DNA from: Gemmatimonadota bacterium
GTDB lineage: Bacteria; Gemmatimonadota; Gemmatimonadetes; Longimicrobiales; Gaopeijiaceae
Assembly: GCA_030550695.1 (NCBI GenBank)
Contig: JAUQOX010000162.1
Span: 1 to 6,599 of the forward strand
Direction of reading: 5' to 3'
Length of the DNA stretch: 6,599 nt
Shown: positions 5,932-6,599 of the stretch, piece after piece
Position numbering within the stretch: position 1 is the first letter of the stretch
Layout: the number at the start of each line of letters is the position of its first letter
Notes under the pieces: model-generated
What the model was told of the DNA's origin: nothing
What the model saw: the letters and a program-made list of their open reading frames with translations, nothing else
Database searches by the model: none
Position numbers and translations under genes: made by a program

Positions 5932-6599
5932 TCAGCCCGAAGAAAGAAGAGGGACAGCAGTCCTTCAAGTATCCTGGGATTCCCGACGCCGTGGACGGCA
6001 GTACGGCGATCGTCTGGGTGGAGACCAACGCCAGCGAGGCAGCGGGGGCCTACCCCATCACTCCCTCGTCGCAGATGGGAGAAGGCTGGGCACAGGCCGT
6101 GGCCTCGGGGTACACCAACGTGAATGGCCGGCGCCTGATCTTCTTCGAGCCGGAGGGCGAGCACGCTGCTGCCAGCGTGACGGCGGGAATGAGTCTGGTG
6201 GGTTTGCGTGCCACCAACTTCTCCAGCGGCCAGGGTATCGCGTACATGCACGAGTCCCTTTATGCCGCCGTGGGGAAACGTCTGACCTACGTTCTCAACG
6301 TGGCCGCGCGGGCCATCACCAAACAGGCTCTGAACATCCACGCCGGCCATGACGACTACCACGCCGTGGACGACACCGGGTTCTTCCAGCTCTTTGCCAA
6401 GAACGTGCAGGAAGTGGCGGACCTGAACCTTATCGCCCACCGCACGGCGGAGCTTTCCCTCAACCCCGGTCTGGTGGCCCAGGATGGGTTCCTGACCAGC
6501 CATGTCATCGAGTCGGTGCGCCTGCCCGAGCGGGAGCTCATCAAGGAATACCTGGGGGATCCCGCGGACATGATCGAATGTCCCACCCCGGCCCAGAGG
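5928..6599 (+). CDS. por: Pyruvate:ferredoxin oxidoreductase-type enzyme, N-terminal 224 codons (runs off right edge)
   Basis: The visible part is domain I of the single-chain pyruvate:ferredoxin (flavodoxin) oxidoreductase family, which interconverts pyruvate and CoA with acetyl-CoA, CO2 and reduced ferredoxin. Key segments are TAIVWVETNASEAAGAYPIT (26-45), containing the YPITPSS substrate/ThDP motif (42-48). EPEGEHAAASVTAG (74-87), TNFSSGQGIAYM (96-107) and VAARAITKQALNIHAGHDD (125-143) follow; R128 aligns with the substrate-binding arginine known from Desulfovibrio PFOR. QDGFLTSH occupies 185-192. Two departures from classical enzymes stand out: IHAGHDD where they have IFGDH, and GFLTSH where they have GFRTSH. 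This suggests a divergent clade or a somewhat different 2-oxoacid preference. ATG 5928 forms an ATGA overlap with rnfB, with AGGGAG about 9 bases upstream. Full-length single-chain enzymes are near 1,200 residues, so most is outside. Whether this copy is single-chain or split cannot be seen. Confidence 0.88.
   Translation, partial: MISPKKEEGQQSFKYPGIPDAVDGSTAIVWVETNASEAAGAYPITPSSQMGEGWAQAVASGYTNVNGRRLIFFEPEGEHAAASVTAGMSLVGLRATNFSSGQGIAYMHESLYAAVGKRLTYVLNVAARAITKQALNIHAGHDDYHAVDDTGFFQLFAKNVQEVADLNLIAHRTAELSLNPGLVAQDGFLTSHVIESVRLPERELIKEYLGDPADMIECPTPAQR

Overview
The window comes from a GC-rich bacterium (roughly two-thirds G+C by eye). Codons in the recognised genes end mostly in G or C, genes overlap by a few bases, and GTG is used as a start. 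The gene set is that of a bacterium that moves electrons from 2-oxoacids through ferredoxin-type carriers. It does not fix the phylum, and I make no confident taxonomic claim.

Left edge (1 to about 966, minus strand): the first 250 codons of a homoserine kinase (ThrB, threonine synthesis) run off the left end. Just upstream of it on the same strand is a short open frame with coding-like base composition. Its stop codon overlaps a possible alternative GTG start of thrB, so it may be a small gene or the remnant of one.

Divergent control region (about 967-1190): this stretch has no convincing gene. It holds a perfect 7+1+7 inverted repeat next to an overlapping hairpin, a weak sigma-70-like promoter candidate reading right, a weak stem followed by six T, and a second stem just upstream of the ribosome-binding site of the next gene.

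Rightward operon (1191 to the right edge): five tightly packed plus-strand genes. They are korA (2-oxoacid:ferredoxin oxidoreductase alpha chain with a fused N-terminal gamma domain), korB (beta chain), an unrecognised 330-residue soluble protein, an RnfB-like membrane-anchored polyferredoxin, and the N-terminal third or less of a pyruvate:ferredoxin oxidoreductase-type enzyme. Junctions are a 4-base GTGA overlap, an 11-base overlap, a 43-base gap and a 4-base ATGA overlap, so co-transcription and translational coupling are likely.

Working picture (inference): two thiamine-diphosphate 2-oxoacid oxidoreductases, one 2-oxoglutarate-like and one pyruvate-like, are co-expressed with an RnfB-like carrier that is not accompanied by other Rnf subunits in the window. 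The RnfB-like protein could take electrons from these enzymes to a membrane acceptor, or supply them for reductive carboxylation. Its last ferredoxin module has lost exactly the cysteines of one of its two clusters and kept those of the other. The unknown protein between korB and rnfB is the best candidate for an undescribed accessory part of this system.
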